Part shown: positions 8,331-18,025 of the stretch, one piece after another
Position numbering within the stretch: position 1 is the stretch's first letter
Layout of the letters: the number at the start of each line of letters is the position of its first letter
From: 62-47 sp044463945
GTDB lineage: Bacteria; Pseudomonadota; Alphaproteobacteria; Rhizobiales; Xanthobacteraceae
Assembly: GCA_044463945.1 (NCBI GenBank)
Contig: JBIQLW010000034.1
Coordinates: 1 to 40,354, forward strand
Direction of reading: 5' to 3'
Length of the DNA stretch: 40,354 nt
Notes under the pieces: generated by a model
The model's input: only the letters and a program-made list of their open reading frames with translations
The model's database searches: none
What the model was told of the DNA's origin: nothing
Made by a program: the position numbers and the translations under genes

Positions 8331-9311
8331 TCAGGAATTCCGAGGGAAATGACATGCAACGGATTGATTTTCTCCCAAGCTCTGCATGAGTGGAGCGCTT
8401 GTGGCGCAGACTTCGCTTCGCCCTGTAGGACACCGCCCCCAGAAGCGACATGCACCAAGGTCGGGATCGATCGGACTCTGCGGCTCGCCGCTAAGGCGAA
8501 TGAGCTTCCTTCCCCGCTTCTTGCTATCGGGAATCGCGTCGATCAAGGAAGCCGTATAGGGATGACACGGGCTCGTAAAGATACGTTCGGTCGGCCCATC
8601 CTCCACGATGCAGCCCAGATACATGATCATCACGCGATCACATAGCAGACGTACGATGTTGAGATCGTGAGATACCAGAATGATCGTTATATTCAATTCT
8701 CTGCGAATCCGCTCGAGCAATTGCAGAATGACGGCCTGAATAGAGATATCGAGCGCAGAAGTTGGCTCGTCCAGGATCAGCAGCGCAGGCTCGACAACGA
8801 TAGCACGAGCAATACCGACGCGAGCGCGCTGACCACCGGACAGTTGGTGCGGGAAGCGGCCTAGCAGTTCCGGCGGAAATGCGACCATTTTCGCGGCTGA
8901 ACGGACTTTTTCCTCGAGCGCTGCACCACGGAGACGATGAAGCCGCTTTACCGGATGAGCGATCGCATCGTATGCGGTGAATCTGGGATTCCAGCTCTCG
9001 TTGGCATCCTGAAACACCATCTGTATGCGGGTGCGCAGCCGCGACTTCGAAAATTCCCGCTCGGACATAGCCGTAATATCGCGCCCTTCGAAAAGGATGC
9101 GGCCGCTGGTTGGCTTGGTCAGCTTCGCGAGCATCTCGGCAAGCGTAGACTTTCCGCTGCCCGACTCGCCGACAAGCCCGATCGCTTCGCCGGGTGCAAT
9201 CTGAAAGGACAGATCTTCAACAGCGTGCAGAAGCGGTGAGGGCGCCGGCCACAGCCCTGGCTTCGCTTTGACGGGGAAATACTTCCTCAAACGCTGGACC
9301 TGCAACAGCAT
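8331..9311 (-). CDS. Dipeptide/oligopeptide ABC transporter ATPase, DppF type
   Basis: 326 residues. Walker A GESGSGKS at 48-55, signature LSGGQRARVGIARA, Walker B LLILDEPTSALD, and a C-terminal oligopeptide-transporter extension (CHPYTASLIDA, then Cys-containing CRFWGRC). The frame is open upstream to 9803, but the preceding residues have no ATPase features and lie over the neighbouring gene. ATG at 9311 starts 2 nt after that gene's stop and gives the normal length. Second ATPase and last gene of the hyu-dpp operon. Confidence 0.93.
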   Translation of the reverse strand: MLLQVQRLRKYFPVKAKPGLWPAPSPLLHAVEDLSFQIAPGEAIGLVGESGSGKSTLAEMLAKLTKPTSGRILFEGRDITAMSEREFSKSRLRTRIQMVFQDANESWNPRFTAYDAIAHPVKRLHRLRGAALEEKVRSAAKMVAFPPELLGRFPHQLSGGQRARVGIARAIVVEPALLILDEPTSALDISIQAVILQLLERIRRELNITIILVSHDLNIVRLLCDRVMIMYLGCIVEDGPTERIFTSPCHPYTASLIDAIPDSKKRGRKLIRLSGEPQSPIDPDLGACRFWGRCPTGRSEVCATSAPLMQSLGENQSVACHFPRNS

Positions 9312-9313
9312 CG

Positions 9314-10291
9314 CTATGACCAATCCCAACAAGCGACCGCGTGCTGGCCGGATCGCTGGATCAACGGGGGACGCTCGACATCGCAACGCGGCTGACGGAC
9401 CGCGCATCTCGCGGCAAACCGACACGCGGGCATATCTTTTGATCTCAGGTCGGGCAGGGTACCAGGAATTGGCGTGAGCGACCCGATCGTCGCATCGGCC
9501 GTGATCGACGCAGCAAGCAGGCTCCTTGTGTAGGGGTGTCTGGGATGCTCGAATAGATCGCCCGTCGGAGCGACTTCGACAACCTGTCCGGCATGCATCA
9601 CCACGATGCGGTCGCAATACTCGCTGGCGAGCGCCAGATCGTGGGTAATGAACAGGACCGCCATCCTGCGCTTGCGGCAGGATTCGGCAATCAGATCCAT
9701 GATCGCCGCTTGCGTGGTGACATCGAGACCCGTCGTCGGCTCGTCGGCAATTAGCAACATCGGCGCGCAGGCCAGCGCCAGCGCGATCATCACCCGCTGG
9801 CACATACCCCCGGACAATTCGAACGGAAACGCGCGGAGCCGTCGCTCCGGGTCGGTTATCTTAACCTCCCGTAGAGCTTCCAGTGCCCGGGCGCGCGCCA
9901 GTGTACGCCCGAGCCTGTGGTGCGCCATGATGACATCGGTGAGTTGATCCCCGATCGCCCGCGTCGGACTCAATGCCGTTCTCGGGTTCTGGAAAACCAT
10001 GGAGATCGCGGCGCCCCTCAGCTCGCGCATGATCGCGCTGTCCGCAGTCAGCAGATCGATGCCGTTGAAAAGGGCCGCACCTCGTTCGACATGAGCACTG
10101 TTGTCCAGAAGGCGGAGGAGGGCGTAGGCCGATACGGATTTCCCCGATCCGCTCTCGCCGACCACACCGACCATCTCGCCGGGCGAGACCGACAGCGACA
10201 CCTGATCTATCGCGTAAACCGTACCTTCACGCGTGCGAAAACTGATCGCGAGATCGTCGATTTCAAGCAGGGGCGCGTCCGATGTCGTCAT
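9314..10291 (-). CDS. Dipeptide/oligopeptide ABC transporter ATPase, DppD type
   Basis: 325 residues. Walker A GESGSGKS at 45-52, signature LSGGMCQRVMIALAL, Walker B LLIADEPTTGLD, and the H-loop FITHDLAL. The C-terminus carries the oligopeptide extension (RHPYTRSLLAA) and clustered cysteines (CRFAARC), as in other DppD proteins. Start ATG 10291 overlaps the TGA of the upstream permease (ATGA) and has GGAGG 5 nt upstream, which decides the start. It forms a heterodimer with the DppF-type ATPase encoded next. Confidence 0.94.
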   Translation of the reverse strand: MTTSDAPLLEIDDLAISFRTREGTVYAIDQVSLSVSPGEMVGVVGESGSGKSVSAYALLRLLDNSAHVERGAALFNGIDLLTADSAIMRELRGAAISMVFQNPRTALSPTRAIGDQLTDVIMAHHRLGRTLARARALEALREVKITDPERRLRAFPFELSGGMCQRVMIALALACAPMLLIADEPTTGLDVTTQAAIMDLIAESCRKRRMAVLFITHDLALASEYCDRIVVMHAGQVVEVAPTGDLFEHPRHPYTRSLLAASITADATIGSLTPIPGTLPDLRSKDMPACRFAARCAVRQPRCDVERPPLIQRSGQHAVACWDWS

Positions 10292-11133
10292 ACCCGCCTC
10301 CGGGGATCGAGAATGTCCCTGAGGCCGTCGCCAACCAGATTGAAGCAGAACACCGCGGAAACAAGAAACATCGCCGGGAACAGAACCATCCACCATTGGC
10401 CGGTGAGAATAAATGTCGCTCCCTCAGCAACCATCAATCCCCATTCCGGCTGCGGCGGACGAACACCAAGACCAATGAACGACAGGCTCGCCGCGTTCAG
10501 GATCGCCCAGCCGAGATTGAGGGAAATCTGCACGGTCAATATCGGCAATACATTCGGTATCAAGAAGCGAAAGATCAGCTCCGGACTCGAACTGCCGGCC
10601 ATGCGCGCGGCCGTGATGTAACCTGCATTCCTCCGTAGGCCAACTTCGGCACGGGCTGTACGGATATAAAACGGAAGGTTGATAAGCGCGGTTGCATAGA
10701 CAACGTTCTCGATCGTATTTCCCAGTGCCGCAACCAATGCCATCGCCAGCACGAACAGCGGGAACGCCATCAGGACATCGACAAGGCGGCTCACGACGCG
10801 GTCCGCAATCCCGCCCCAGAAGCCGATCGCGGCGCCGACGATCGACCCGACGATCCATGCCAGCAGAACCGCGGCGAAGGCGATCGACAAATCGAGTCTG
10901 GTCGCCACGACAACCCGGCTGAAGACGTCCCGGCCGAGTTGGTCCGTGCCGAACCAGTGTTCTGTCGACGGTTGCTGCAAGGCATTCGATACGTTCGTGA
11001 CCAGTGGGTCGTGCGGGACAAGAATGGGACCGAGTATCGCGAGCAGGACCAAGCCCACAAACCCCGCGCCTGCAAAGCCCGTTGTCGGATTGTCCGTGAG
11101 CACATGACGGATATGCCGCATCGTATCCGTCAT
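10288..11133 (-). CDS. Dipeptide/oligopeptide ABC transporter permease, DppC type
   Basis: 281 residues. The N-terminal segment with a first membrane helix (TGFAGAGFVGLVLLAILGPIL) is followed by the family HWFGTDQLGRDVFSR motif, then the BPD_transp_1 domain with the EAA-like loop AARMAGSSSPELIFRFLIPN. About six membrane helices. Start ATG 11133 overlaps the upstream TGA by ATGA and has GGCGAGG before it. The longer open frame to 11292 is out-of-gene. It pairs with the DppB-type permease. Confidence 0.94.
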   Translation of the reverse strand: MTDTMRHIRHVLTDNPTTGFAGAGFVGLVLLAILGPILVPHDPLVTNVSNALQQPSTEHWFGTDQLGRDVFSRVVVATRLDLSIAFAAVLLAWIVGSIVGAAIGFWGGIADRVVSRLVDVLMAFPLFVLAMALVAALGNTIENVVYATALINLPFYIRTARAEVGLRRNAGYITAARMAGSSSPELIFRFLIPNVLPILTVQISLNLGWAILNAASLSFIGLGVRPPQPEWGLMVAEGATFILTGQWWMVLFPAMFLVSAVFCFNLVGDGLRDILDPRRRV

Positions 11134-12146
11134 GAACCGAACCTCGCCCGTGGATCGATCAGCCGGTAGACGATATCGACGATCAGATTGATTGCCACCA
11201 GCATCACGGCCATCGCCAGGACAAATCCCTGTACGGGCGCGAAATCGGAGGCCAGCAGCCCCTCCAGTGCATATGAGCCGATGCCCGGCCACGCGAACAC
11301 CTTCTCGACCAGCACATTCGCACCAAGCATGAACGACGCGATCACACCGGTCGTCGTGACGATTGGGACGGCGGCATTTCGCAGCGCATAAGAGAGCAGG
11401 ATTTTCCGGCGGGAAAGGCCCATCGCGCGCGCTGTCCGGACCGGCTCGCTTTGAAAAACCTCCAGCATCGAGGCTCTGGTCATGCGGGCAATCGGCGGCA
11501 GGCCGAACAGCACCATCGTTGCCGTCGGCAGCAAGAGCTGACCCAAAGCCGATCTGAATACCTCGACGTCGCCGGCTGCGAGGCTGTCGATCAGATAGAA
11601 GCCGGTAACGGCGGGAGGCACATCGAGAAAGGAATCCAGGCGGCCCACCGGTTCGGGCGCCAGACCCAGTCCGTAAAAGAATATAAAAATGAACAACAGC
11701 CCGGTGACGAACGCCGGGACAGCCCCGCCGATCGCACTGATCATGCGAACGACCTGGTCAATAAACGTGTTCGCCCAGATCGCGCCGACAATTCCCAGCG
11801 GGACACCGACCAGAATTGTCACCAGCAACCCGAAGAGCGTCAGTTCGAGCGATGCAGGCAGTCTTTGACCCAACTCCTGCAATACAGGGCGCCCCGTTAC
11901 AATGGACTGGCCGAGATTCCCCCGGCTGAGGTCGCGAATATAGATCGCCAGTTGTTCGGCAAGCGGCCGATCGATACCGAGATCCTGGCGTATCTTGGCG
12001 ATTTCGGCCTCTCCCATGCCGGGGGTCGAGGCGAGATATGCCGCCGGATCACCCGGCAGCACGCGCATCAGAATAAACGTGAATACGACAACGCCGAACA
12101 GAATCGGCACCCCAGCCAACAGTCGTCGGAGAACAAGGTTGCCCAC
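11130..12146 (-). CDS. Dipeptide/oligopeptide ABC transporter permease, DppB type
   Basis: 338 residues with the standard N-terminal helix (RRLLAGVPILFGVVVFTFIL), the MRVLPGDPA motif, a periplasmic segment, and the C-terminal permease domain with EAA loop ARAMGLSRRKILLSYALRNA. GTG start at 12146, with GCGAGG 7 nt upstream and 29 nt after the binding-protein gene. The periplasmic loop near 155-195 is longer than in E. coli DppB, a variation common in rhizobial homologues. Confidence 0.94.
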   Translation of the reverse strand: MGNLVLRRLLAGVPILFGVVVFTFILMRVLPGDPAAYLASTPGMGEAEIAKIRQDLGIDRPLAEQLAIYIRDLSRGNLGQSIVTGRPVLQELGQRLPASLELTLFGLLVTILVGVPLGIVGAIWANTFIDQVVRMISAIGGAVPAFVTGLLFIFIFFYGLGLAPEPVGRLDSFLDVPPAVTGFYLIDSLAAGDVEVFRSALGQLLLPTATMVLFGLPPIARMTRASMLEVFQSEPVRTARAMGLSRRKILLSYALRNAAVPIVTTTGVIASFMLGANVLVEKVFAWPGIGSYALEGLLASDFAPVQGFVLAMAVMLVAINLIVDIVYRLIDPRARFGS

Positions 12147-12175
12147 CAGAGTGCCTCGCTGTTCGACGCCGTCAT

Positions 12176-13786
12176 CTAGGCCCGAGACAGAGGCCGAAAA
12201 TCGATGCCGCGATGGAACGTATAGGTGTACCCGTCGATATCGCTGCGAAGCGGCGAGTCGATCGCCGGATTCCAGAGCATGATAATCGGCACCTCCTCGG
12301 AGGCAATCTCGATCATGCGCTTGACGTATCCGTCGTAGATCGTCTTATCGCGTTCCTTCGATGCTTTGTCCACCAGCGACACCATTTCATCGCTTTTCAA
12401 AGAGCCGAAGTTGAAGCGTGTGTTCCCGGTATAGAAAATCTGGAAACCGTAATCGGGATCCATCAGCAGCGTGGCACTGACCTCATAGAATAACGGCACC
12501 TTCTTCTCGACCATGAGCTGACCGTATTGCGAGTTCGGCACCTTGTTGATGGTCACCCGGATGCCGACCCGGCGAAGCGCCTCCTGGATCAGCACCGCGG
12601 TCGGCTCGGCATAGATCGTATCGCCGGAATTGTAGGTGAATGTCGTCTCGAAGCCCTCGGGGAACCCCGCCTCCTTCAAAAGCTCGCGTGCCTTATCGAG
12701 GTTCGTTTCGTAGTTCTGCACCGGCGGAAACTGCAATTTGCCAACCAGTTTCTTGTTGGATGTGAGAAGCTGGCCGCGACCGAGCATCACGCCGTTGAAC
12801 AGATCCTGATACGGAATAGCAAAGGCCACCGCTTGCCGCACCTTTCGGTTATCGAACGGCGCCATCTGCGAGTTCAGGCCGATGAAATGAAATGCATTGA
12901 ACATCGGCATCTTCATCAGCTTGATGTCTTTGTTTGATTCGAGCGCCTGCATGTCTTTCGGCGGAATATAGGTAGCGATATCCGCGCTACCCCGCACGAC
13001 GCCGGCGATCCTGCTTGAGGGCTCCTGCGACAGCCGCGATATCACGCGCTGGAAATGGGGCTTCTTGTCAAGAACCCAATCCTCGTTCCGTTCGAGGACG
13101 ATCTGCTGCGCCGGATCGTAACTCGTCACCTTGTAGGCGCCGCTCGAGGCTGTATTCTGCTTCAGCCATGCTGCGGCAAACGGGTCATCGGACGTTGCAT
13201 GAGCCTTGGCGACCTTCGAATTGTAGACGGCGGAGTAGACGAACCCGAGCAGCGGCAGGACCTTGCTATTTCCCCGCGGCAGATCGATATGGATCGTGTG
13301 CTGGTCGACAATGACGAACTGATCCGCCGAGGTCATCAAACCGGTGCTGTAGATATTCTTCGTCACCGGCATATTGACGGCCCGGTCAAGCGACCACTTG
13401 ACATCTTCGGCCGTCACCGGCGTTCCGTCGTGGAATTTCACATCCTTACGGAGGTGAAACACAATTTTCCGACCGTCGTCGGAGATATCCCAGCGCTCCG
13501 CGATTTGCGGCTTGAGTTTGAAGTATTCTGAGACGAAACCGCCCTCGGGATAGGGCTCGCGATCGAACGTCAGCAGGCGATCATAGGCATTCCACGAAAG
13601 CGCCAGCGCTTCCCGATTGTTTCCGGTTGCCATGGTATCGAGCGAGTTGGCAAGACCTTCGGTCAGAACGCGCAGCGTCGTGCCGCGCTCCTGCGCTGCC
13701 GCTACGCGTGTCGCATCGAATCCGAGCGCCGCGGTGGCACCAGCAGCTACGCCCAGCTTCAGGAATGATCGTCGCTCTATGGTCAT
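12176..13786 (-). CDS. Family 5 (DppA/OppA-type) ABC substrate-binding protein, Tat-type signal
   Basis: 536 residues of the SBP_bac_5 family. The signal peptide has a twin-arginine pattern (ERRSFLKLGVAAGA, RR at 5-6), so export is probably Tat-dependent. Family landmarks include VKFHDGTPVTAEDVKWSLDR and NRKVRQAVAFAI. GGGAGAG precedes the ATG. It lies between the hyuAB genes and the permeases, so it probably delivers the HyuAB substrate or a related peptide- or amide-like compound (inference). It has no lipobox. Confidence 0.93.
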   Translation of the reverse strand: MTIERRSFLKLGVAAGATAALGFDATRVAAAQERGTTLRVLTEGLANSLDTMATGNNREALALSWNAYDRLLTFDREPYPEGGFVSEYFKLKPQIAERWDISDDGRKIVFHLRKDVKFHDGTPVTAEDVKWSLDRAVNMPVTKNIYSTGLMTSADQFVIVDQHTIHIDLPRGNSKVLPLLGFVYSAVYNSKVAKAHATSDDPFAAAWLKQNTASSGAYKVTSYDPAQQIVLERNEDWVLDKKPHFQRVISRLSQEPSSRIAGVVRGSADIATYIPPKDMQALESNKDIKLMKMPMFNAFHFIGLNSQMAPFDNRKVRQAVAFAIPYQDLFNGVMLGRGQLLTSNKKLVGKLQFPPVQNYETNLDKARELLKEAGFPEGFETTFTYNSGDTIYAEPTAVLIQEALRRVGIRVTINKVPNSQYGQLMVEKKVPLFYEVSATLLMDPDYGFQIFYTGNTRFNFGSLKSDEMVSLVDKASKERDKTIYDGYVKRMIEIASEEVPIIMLWNPAIDSPLRSDIDGYTYTFHRGIDFRPLSRA

Positions 13787-13831
13787 GAAAATTTCTCTCC
13801 CTTGAATTATGACGCCTTCGATATTTGGTCT

Positions 13832-15622
13832 CTAGTGATGACGACCGGTGTCCGCCATCTGATAGGATCCGTTCTTCTCGACAACGTTCACTTTGTAGAT
13901 GTCTCTGGCGCGCTCGATCGTTTCGAGCCCGGTTTCCACGTCCTTGATGACGGCATTGGGACATCGTTCCGCGGGATCGCCGTATCCGCCGCCACCGTTC
14001 GTCACGCCGCGAATCCTTTGATCGGAATTGAGCGTAAGAACAACAAAATTGGGGACGCGGTTCGCCGTTCCGTCCTTCTCGACGACCCAGGTCTTGCTGA
14101 GACCTCCATCGTGACCGCCCCGCACGCCGCGAGGGGCGACATACTGACCATCAGCAATCAGGGAGATCGTCATGACGCCCGACCTGACGCCGAACTCGTG
14201 TTCGAGAGACGGCGCTCCACGGTGGAGACCGGCACCGCCTGTTCCTGGCAGCAGCTTCATGTGATCAAACAGGATCGGGAACTTCATCTCGCAGATTTCG
14301 ACGCTGTCGCGATGCGTAAGGCCGGCTGTCACCGGCAGGCCATGCGTGATCCAGCCGTCGCAGACCGGCGTGCCCGGGCCGCCATTCGTACCCAGCGTCA
14401 ACTGGTTGATGTAACGGCGGCCGTTGTGGCGAAAATCCGCTCCCGAGATCACGGCGGAGCTGAGCCCCATGCTCAGTCCGGCTTCTGCAAGGCCGAACCC
14501 CGGCCCGAGCTGTGCAAATGCGGACTGAACCATGTTGACGAGGCGGTCACCCACATTGGTCGTCGCGATGGAGCAGCACACGGGAAAACGCGGGATTCCC
14601 GCGACCGAATTCTCGCGAAGCAGCACTTTTATCCGGCGAAAGGCACCGGAATTCCGAGGTACACCGGGGCCAATAACATTGTAGAAGCCTGACGTGACGT
14701 TATTGACCGCCGTCGCCTCGGTCTGATTGAATCCGGCTGGGACGCAATCGATATTGTCGCGCAGGTCTATCGTGACTTGCTCGCTGTGAGGATCGATCGT
14801 GATTTTCACCTTAAGCGGAATCCCGTCGGGCAGCATATTGGCGACCGGATCGTGCCGCCCGGAGCCGTGAAGCTCCGCAGCCGGCAGCCTCGCGATACGC
14901 GAGCGCATCAAAATTTCGGAGTAGTCGAACCACTGGGATATAAAGGTCTTGATGGTTGCAACGCCGTACCGCGCGCAAAGCTCCTTGAGACGCCGTTCCG
15001 CGATCCGCGCTGCCCCCAGCGTTGCGAGGAAATCACCACGCCACTGCTCAGGAACCCGGATCCGACGCATACACATGCGTACGATATCCTCGTTCATTTC
15101 GTAGTTTCGCTGCACGCGGATACAGGGGAAGATCAGTGCTCCTTCTTCATACACATCGCGCGCATAGGCATGATACGTTGTCGGCAGACTGTTCCCGATG
15201 TCGGCCTGATGCGCTTTGGCAACGGCGGTGAAGAGATGCTCTCCGTCGACATAGACGGGCACAAGAACCGATTGATCCGCCGCGTGTGTATTGCCCAGAT
15301 AGGGATCGTTGTGCAGATAGGCATCGCCCTCGGCGACGTCGTGGTGAAGCTGCCCGATCGAGGCCGTTTGCAGATGAGAGCTGAAGGTATGAACCGGAAG
15401 GCCATCGGCCACCGAGAGCAACTGATTGTCGGCTGTCACCAGCGAGCATGAGAAATCCCGGCCACTGCTGATCACGGCTGAGCGTGCCGTCTTCAGAACA
15501 GTGTTGGTCATTTCCCGAACGATCGCCTCGAACCGATTGGCGAGGATCGCCGCAAGAACCGGATCGGAGAATATCGCCGTTCCCTTCTCTGTGGCGTTAT
15601 CTTCGGATCGGCGCATTAACAT
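13832..15622 (-). CDS. hyuB: Hydantoinase B / oxoprolinase-type subunit
   Basis: About 596 residues of the Hydantoinase_B family, which works with HyuA in ATP-dependent opening of hydantoins, 5-oxoproline or related cyclic amides, or in acetone/acetophenone carboxylase-like complexes. Landmarks are the SSGRDFSCSLVTADNQLLS and HNDPYLGNTHAADQSVLVPVY segments, and the C-terminal GGGGYGDP typical of this subunit. The frame runs upstream to 15958 inside hyuA. ATG 15622, with AAAGG 8 nt upstream, removes that unrelated 112-residue extension, and ATG 15616 is the alternative. It follows hyuA by 53 nt. Confidence 0.92.
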   Translation of the reverse strand: MLMRRSEDNATEKGTAIFSDPVLAAILANRFEAIVREMTNTVLKTARSAVISSGRDFSCSLVTADNQLLSVADGLPVHTFSSHLQTASIGQLHHDVAEGDAYLHNDPYLGNTHAADQSVLVPVYVDGEHLFTAVAKAHQADIGNSLPTTYHAYARDVYEEGALIFPCIRVQRNYEMNEDIVRMCMRRIRVPEQWRGDFLATLGAARIAERRLKELCARYGVATIKTFISQWFDYSEILMRSRIARLPAAELHGSGRHDPVANMLPDGIPLKVKITIDPHSEQVTIDLRDNIDCVPAGFNQTEATAVNNVTSGFYNVIGPGVPRNSGAFRRIKVLLRENSVAGIPRFPVCCSIATTNVGDRLVNMVQSAFAQLGPGFGLAEAGLSMGLSSAVISGADFRHNGRRYINQLTLGTNGGPGTPVCDGWITHGLPVTAGLTHRDSVEICEMKFPILFDHMKLLPGTGGAGLHRGAPSLEHEFGVRSGVMTISLIADGQYVAPRGVRGGHDGGLSKTWVVEKDGTANRVPNFVVLTLNSDQRIRGVTNGGGGYGDPAERCPNAVIKDVETGLETIERARDIYKVNVVEKNGSYQMADTGRHH

Positions 15623-15675
15623 CGGAGTGACCTTTGAGTCTGAGACGGGTTGCCGCGCGGTGTCAAACCGCCGAC

Positions 15676-17760
15676 TTAGACTCCCGTGGAGATAATGTAG
15701 TTCGATCGATCCGAGACCCTTGCCAATGCGCCAGGTGGCACGACGACGGTCGTCGTTGGCTCTACGATCACGGCAGGACCAGGTATCTCGGCGCCGATCG
15801 CGAGCGCGGTGCCTGCATAGAACGGGGTCTCCAGAAGACCGCACTCCGCAAAAAACGCCTTGCTCGACCGAAACGGCACCGCCTCTGTGCGGGACACCGG
15901 CAATATGCTGGCCTCCTTGCGCGTGCGCTTGAGCTGTAGACGCAGGCGCGCCTTCCACGTCAGGAATTCGATCGCCGATTCGACATCCTTGATCGCAAAC
16001 ATCCGCTCATGGAGGGCATGGAAGGCCTCCGAAAGTTCTGCGACCTTCTCCTGGCCGGCGATATGCCCGTCCTTGTAGGGGACCTCGAGCTCCCATATCT
16101 GCGAGCGATAGCGTGCTTCGACCGCGTATTCGATTGACTTGCTGGCAATCGAATCCAGCGAAATCCCTTTCAGGAAGCCTTCGATATCCTGCGCAAGCCG
16201 CCGCTGTCCCGCCTCCACCGCAGCAAAGTCGAACGCGTCGGAGCTGGTGTGCGTGCTGGTCGCCGCCTCGTAGATCGTATCGGAATACTGCATGCCGCAG
16301 GCGCTGAGCGCGCTCGCGGTGCGTGGGAGTATGATCTCTCGGCAACCAAGCTCTCTCGCGATCGGCACCATGTTGAAACCCGCGGCGCCACCCCCCGCGA
16401 CGACCGCGCTGTCGCGCGGGTCGATTCCCTCCGACACCGTGATGTCCTGGATGGCAGAGATCATACGCTCGTTAGCCACGGTGAGAATGGCGCAGGCGGC
16501 ATCCTGCACCGGGATGCCCAGAGATTGCGCGATTTGATCGACCGCGGCAGTCGCCGCGGCGATGTCGAGCTTCATGCGCCCGCCCAGAAAGAAATCCGGA
16601 TCAACGTAGCCGGCGACAACCGCAGCATCCGTAACCGTGGGCATTGTGCCGCCGCGGCCATAACAAGCGGGGCCGGGATTCGAGCCTGCGCTTTCCGGGC
16701 CGATCCGCAGCAATCCTCCTTCGTCCACGCGTGCGATGGATCCCCCGCCTGCGCCGACACTGCGGATATCGACCGACGAGATTGCAAGCAATTCGCCGAG
16801 ATATTTGGGCCCAAGCCAGGTCTCGCGCGTTCTTACGATCTCCCGGTCGCGAATGAGGCCGACGTCAAACGTCGTGCCGCCAGTGTCGCAAACGATGACG
16901 TCGTTGCGCCCGCCTTCCTGCAAGGCGTAGTGCCAGGCCGCGACCGGAGCCATCGCCGGCCCGGACTTGACCATCTGAATAGGCCGCTCGACGACGCTGG
17001 CGATGTCGACGTTGCCGCCGATCGTGGTGCTGACAAGCAGATCTCCGGTAAATCCGGCCGAACGCAAATCGCCCTCAAGGTCGCGAAGATGTTTCTGCAT
17101 GAGAGGCTTCAACGAGGCATCCAGCACCGACGCCAGCGCCCGCCGGTATTCCCGCATGATTGGCAAAACCTGGTGTGACAGCGAGAACGGGACTCCGGGC
17201 AGATGCTTCCGAAGCAGGTCGCCCAACATGAGTTCATGCGCGGGGTTGACGATCGACCAGAACAGACAAACGCCGACCGCCTCAACCTTCAGGGCTTTGA
17301 GACGGCGCAAGACCTCGACAACCGCGTCGGCGTGAAGCGGGCGCTCAATTCCGCCTTCCGCATTAATGCGTTCGGAAATTTCGAACGTCAGCGATTTTGG
17401 GACGTAGGGATCGGGATAGCTGACGGTATAATCGTGAGGGTCGGCTTTGCCGCCTTCCCTCAAGACCAGCACATCGGGGAAGCCATCCGTAATCAGAAGG
17501 GCCGTTTTTGCGGTCTGCCGCGTGACGATCGCATTCGTCGCGCGCGTCGTTCCATATGTCAGCCGCTTTGCTGCCGAGAGGACGGCAGCAGCCGTGAGGT
17601 CCAGAGCTTCCGCCGCGGCGCCAAGCGCTTCGAACAAGCCCTCGAATGCCCGATCGGGCGTGGTAAGCGCTTTTCCGATGACGAAGCGACCCTCGCTGTC
17701 GCTCACAACGACATCGGTAAACGTCCCTCCGATATCCACGCTGACTTCAAAGACGCTCAC
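15676..17760 (-). CDS. hyuA: Hydantoinase A / oxoprolinase-type ATP-dependent subunit
   Basis: 694 residues. HydA N-terminal domain with the phosphate motif DIGGTFTD at 9-16 and a second actin-fold motif DTGGTTFD at 292-299, plus the GAGGGSIARVD and GPESAGSNPGPACYGRGG blocks. The family couples ATP hydrolysis to opening or carboxylation of its substrate. Members act on hydantoins, N-methylhydantoin, 5-oxoproline, acetone or acetophenone, and the sequence does not decide which. GTG start at 17760 with a weak ribosome site. First gene of the leftward operon, divergent from gntR, with a palindrome just upstream. Confidence 0.92.
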   Translation of the reverse strand: MSVFEVSVDIGGTFTDVVVSDSEGRFVIGKALTTPDRAFEGLFEALGAAAEALDLTAAAVLSAAKRLTYGTTRATNAIVTRQTAKTALLITDGFPDVLVLREGGKADPHDYTVSYPDPYVPKSLTFEISERINAEGGIERPLHADAVVEVLRRLKALKVEAVGVCLFWSIVNPAHELMLGDLLRKHLPGVPFSLSHQVLPIMREYRRALASVLDASLKPLMQKHLRDLEGDLRSAGFTGDLLVSTTIGGNVDIASVVERPIQMVKSGPAMAPVAAWHYALQEGGRNDVIVCDTGGTTFDVGLIRDREIVRTRETWLGPKYLGELLAISSVDIRSVGAGGGSIARVDEGGLLRIGPESAGSNPGPACYGRGGTMPTVTDAAVVAGYVDPDFFLGGRMKLDIAAATAAVDQIAQSLGIPVQDAACAILTVANERMISAIQDITVSEGIDPRDSAVVAGGGAAGFNMVPIARELGCREIILPRTASALSACGMQYSDTIYEAATSTHTSSDAFDFAAVEAGQRRLAQDIEGFLKGISLDSIASKSIEYAVEARYRSQIWELEVPYKDGHIAGQEKVAELSEAFHALHERMFAIKDVESAIEFLTWKARLRLQLKRTRKEASILPVSRTEAVPFRSSKAFFAECGLLETPFYAGTALAIGAEIPGPAVIVEPTTTVVVPPGALARVSDRSNYIISTGV

Positions 17761-17782
17761 GCTTTTCTACCATGGAGATGAT

Positions 17783-17796
17783 TTTGTTATAACAAA
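17783..17796. promoter_or_regulatory. Perfect 14-bp palindrome, likely GntR operator O1
   Basis: TTTGTTATAACAAA is fully self-complementary. It lies about 25 bp upstream of hyuA and overlaps the -10 region predicted from TTGACA at 17819-17814. The form fits FCD-type GntR operators (TTGT...ACAA). Confidence 0.7.
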
Positions 17797-17993
17797 TTAC
17801 ATAATCCAAGCCCTGTCAACCCGATAGCATGCGGTCAAAATAGGTAGGTAAGGGGCTGTTGATTTAATATTATTCTCGTAAGCTATTGATATTAGAGTGG
17901 AACGTATCTAAAGCCCTTTTCTTGATAATCCTTGTATCGTTATATCAAATTCCAAATCTTTGACGTGATAACATAATGAACGAGAGAATTTCT

Positions 17994-18008
17994 GTTATAT
18001 GATATAAC
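17994..18008. promoter_or_regulatory. Palindrome upstream of gntR, likely operator O2
   Basis: GTTATAT-G-ATATAAC has perfect 7-bp arms around one base and shares the GTTATA/TATAAC core with the site near hyuA. It ends 17 nt before the gntR start codon, consistent with autorepression. Confidence 0.68.
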
Positions 18009-18025
18009 GCTTATCGGAGGCCTTC

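Larger units (their letters stand above)
17761..18025. promoter_or_regulatory. AT-rich divergent control region between hyuA and gntR
   Basis: Clearly AT-richer than its surroundings. It holds two related palindromes (17783-17796 and 17994-18008) and looser half-sites (GTTATATC at 17939-17946, GATAAC near 17967). For hyuA, TTGACA on the minus strand (17819-17814) would place a -10 over the first palindrome. Confidence 0.7.

Noticed and set aside
9312..9803. N-terminal extension of the DppF-type ATPase
   Set aside because: The extra 164 residues lie over the DppD gene, have no ATPase features, and are not needed for a normal-length protein.
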